Shown here: piece after piece, positions 62,927 through 64,000 of the stretch
How the letters are laid out: each line of letters starts with the position of its first letter
Numbering within the stretch: position 1 is the stretch's first letter
Source: Closterium sp. NIES-65
Lineage: Eukaryota; Streptophyta; Zygnematophyceae; Desmidiales; Closteriaceae
Assembly: GCA_948144175.1 (NCBI GenBank)
Contig: CANXME010002183.1
Location: 248,001-312,000 of the forward strand
Direction: 5' to 3'
Length of the DNA stretch: 64,000 nt
Position numbers and translations under genes: made by a program
The notes under the pieces: generated by a model
Database searches by the model: none
The model's input: only the letters and a program-made list of their open reading frames with translations
What the model was told of the DNA's origin: nothing

Positions 62927-63313
62927 GGCGGCAGCCGTGTAGTCACCATTGTGAACGTAGGTGACACAGAGGTGATGGACACCCTAGAAGCACAGGTCGA
63001 GGATGCGAGGAGACGCCATAAGGCCCATAAGTACGGAGCAATCCCTTGGGCGGTCGTCGAGGCTGGCCTCCGCACCGTGTGGGCGATGGAACACCCTTCT
63101 CGGCCTACTGCTCCTCAACCGGTGAACGACGAAGGCGACGTCGACGTAGGCGTCCACGCCGGTGGTGACCAAGTCAGCAGCAGTGCAGGAGGCACGTCGA
63201 GGCAGCGGGGTGTGATACACGCCGATGAAGTCGGCGGCGTTCAGGCTCGACGGATGCGGCCGTTGGCGGCTACAGGCTCCTCGCAAGGTGACGTCGGAGG
63301 TCGATAAAGCGGT
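62927..63313 (+). pseudogene. probable N-terminal gag region of Copia P
   Basis: A plus frame (ATG 62951, 118 codons) with EVMDTLEAQVEDARRRHK and AVVEAGLRTVWAMEHPS, then a Gly/Ser/Arg-rich tail. No domain is recognised by itself. The position just ahead of a Copia-type gag and the similar codon use suggest it belongs to that element. Confidence 0.35.
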
Positions 63314-64000
63314 TTGTCGCCAATGTCGACGACCCATGTGATTGCAGGCGGGATAGCACCGAGCTACGGCTACTTCAAGTTCACGCCGGACATGATCTTC
63401 GTCACTACCCTCCTCGTTGGTCGACCGGACATCCCGACCTGGAAGGAAGTCATCGAGCCCCAGCTGGAGATGGCCGGGCTGATCGGCTTCGCCAGGGGTA
63501 CCATGGCAACACCGTCCGTCTGAGCACTACTTCGACCTGCGTGCGGAGTTTCGCGTTGTGCAGCTGCCGACCTTCACTATCATCTTGCGGTGCTGCTCGC
63601 GCGGTGTGCAGATCGCCTTGAAGCCGTGCAGGGACTACTTGGACGCCGGCCACCAGGTGTGGCACTTCATCGAGTCACCGTACCAGGTCACCGACGACCT
63701 GTATATTGGCCAGCTCGAGGAGTAGATGACGCATCTGCGGATGGGCGACCAGGAGACGGCGACCGATTACTGCATCCGGGCTCGGTGACTTCTCGGCACG
63801 ATAAAGATGGCCGGTGTGCAATATTCGACGGCGTCGTACGTCATGCACATCTTGAAGGGGCTCACGAGCAACTATAACCTGCTGAAGCGGTTGTCGGTGG
63901 CACCGAGAACGAGGGCGACACTCAACAAGGACTCCCTTACCTCGTACATCCTGCAGCATGTAGGAAGATGAGCGGCCCTCTGAGCTCCTGCCGCAAGTGA
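63314..64000 (+). pseudogene. Copia P gag (UBN2-type), decayed, cut by the window edge
   Basis: Plus strand: WKEVIEPQLEMAGLIGFARG, then after a frameshift near 63520 EHYFDLRAEFRVVQLPTF, DAGHQVWHFIES, LYIGQLEE (TAG), MTHLRMGDQETATDYCIRAR (TGA) and AGVQYSTASYVMHILKGL. This matches the layout of the Copia gag of plants, W-X3-L-X4 then M-X-E-X2-S-V-like, then IL-X-GL. It is distinct from the GC-rich family's gag. The rest lies beyond 64000. Confidence 0.65.

Overview
The window looks like repeat-dominated nuclear DNA of a plant-type eukaryote. I see no bacterial-style operons, rRNA, tRNA or CRISPR. Nearly everything recognisable is LTR retrotransposon. The primer-binding sites are variants of TGGTATCAGAGC, the initiator-tRNA-Met site usual in green plants. 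The genome is GC-rich, telo-box-like AAACCCTAA motifs are common, and one decayed module resembles the cytosine-methyltransferase genes carried by some algal retroelements. A streptophyte green alga is my best guess. This is inference; the species cannot be read from the sequence.

Layout. 1-1094: a LARD-like non-autonomous element (LARD-a, minus) sitting in the 3' tail of a Copia element. 1095-4649: unassigned DNA split by a complete LARD-b with TSD CTGTG. 4650-7253: minisatellites of 29 bp and 18/36 bp, then a TGCG tract. 7741-16334: a 5' end of a retroelement, then Copia D (minus), whose integrase is split by LARD-c (TSD CCAGG), then a CAG-rich tract holding a 345-bp TRIM. 16335-25007: Copia F (plus) and Copia G (minus), both truncated and joined by 2.3 kb of pyrimidine-rich 9-bp repeats. 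25008-29515: a mosaic of a Copia protease fragment, a decayed Gypsy pol, a GC-rich leader, LTRs, LARD-d and a Gypsy gag scrap. 29521-42565: Copia IK (plus, TSD AAAAA), containing an inverted fragment J and a full-length Copia L (minus), which itself carries a solo LTR (TSD AGAGG). 42571-51071: the minus-strand Gypsy N gag region, interrupted by full-length Copia M (TSD GGTGT). 51072-55427: diverged LTR-like repeats, a methyltransferase pseudogene and a charged coiled-coil fragment. 55428-62921: full-length Copia O (minus, TSD CGTAG). 62927-64000: a decayed Copia gag of another lineage.

The dominant Copia family (D, F, G, J, IK, L, M, O) encodes one polyprotein: gag with a Gly-rich tail and an unusual CX13CX3HX4C motif, DSGA protease, pre-integrase HHRLGHPS, D-D35E integrase, a long low-complexity linker, YVDD reverse transcriptase and Copia RNase H. 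No copy has an uninterrupted pol. L has the best gag-protease (568 codons) and nearly identical LTRs, so it is recent. Several lesions are shared between independent insertions, which suggests that defective copies are moved in trans. No convincing host gene was found.
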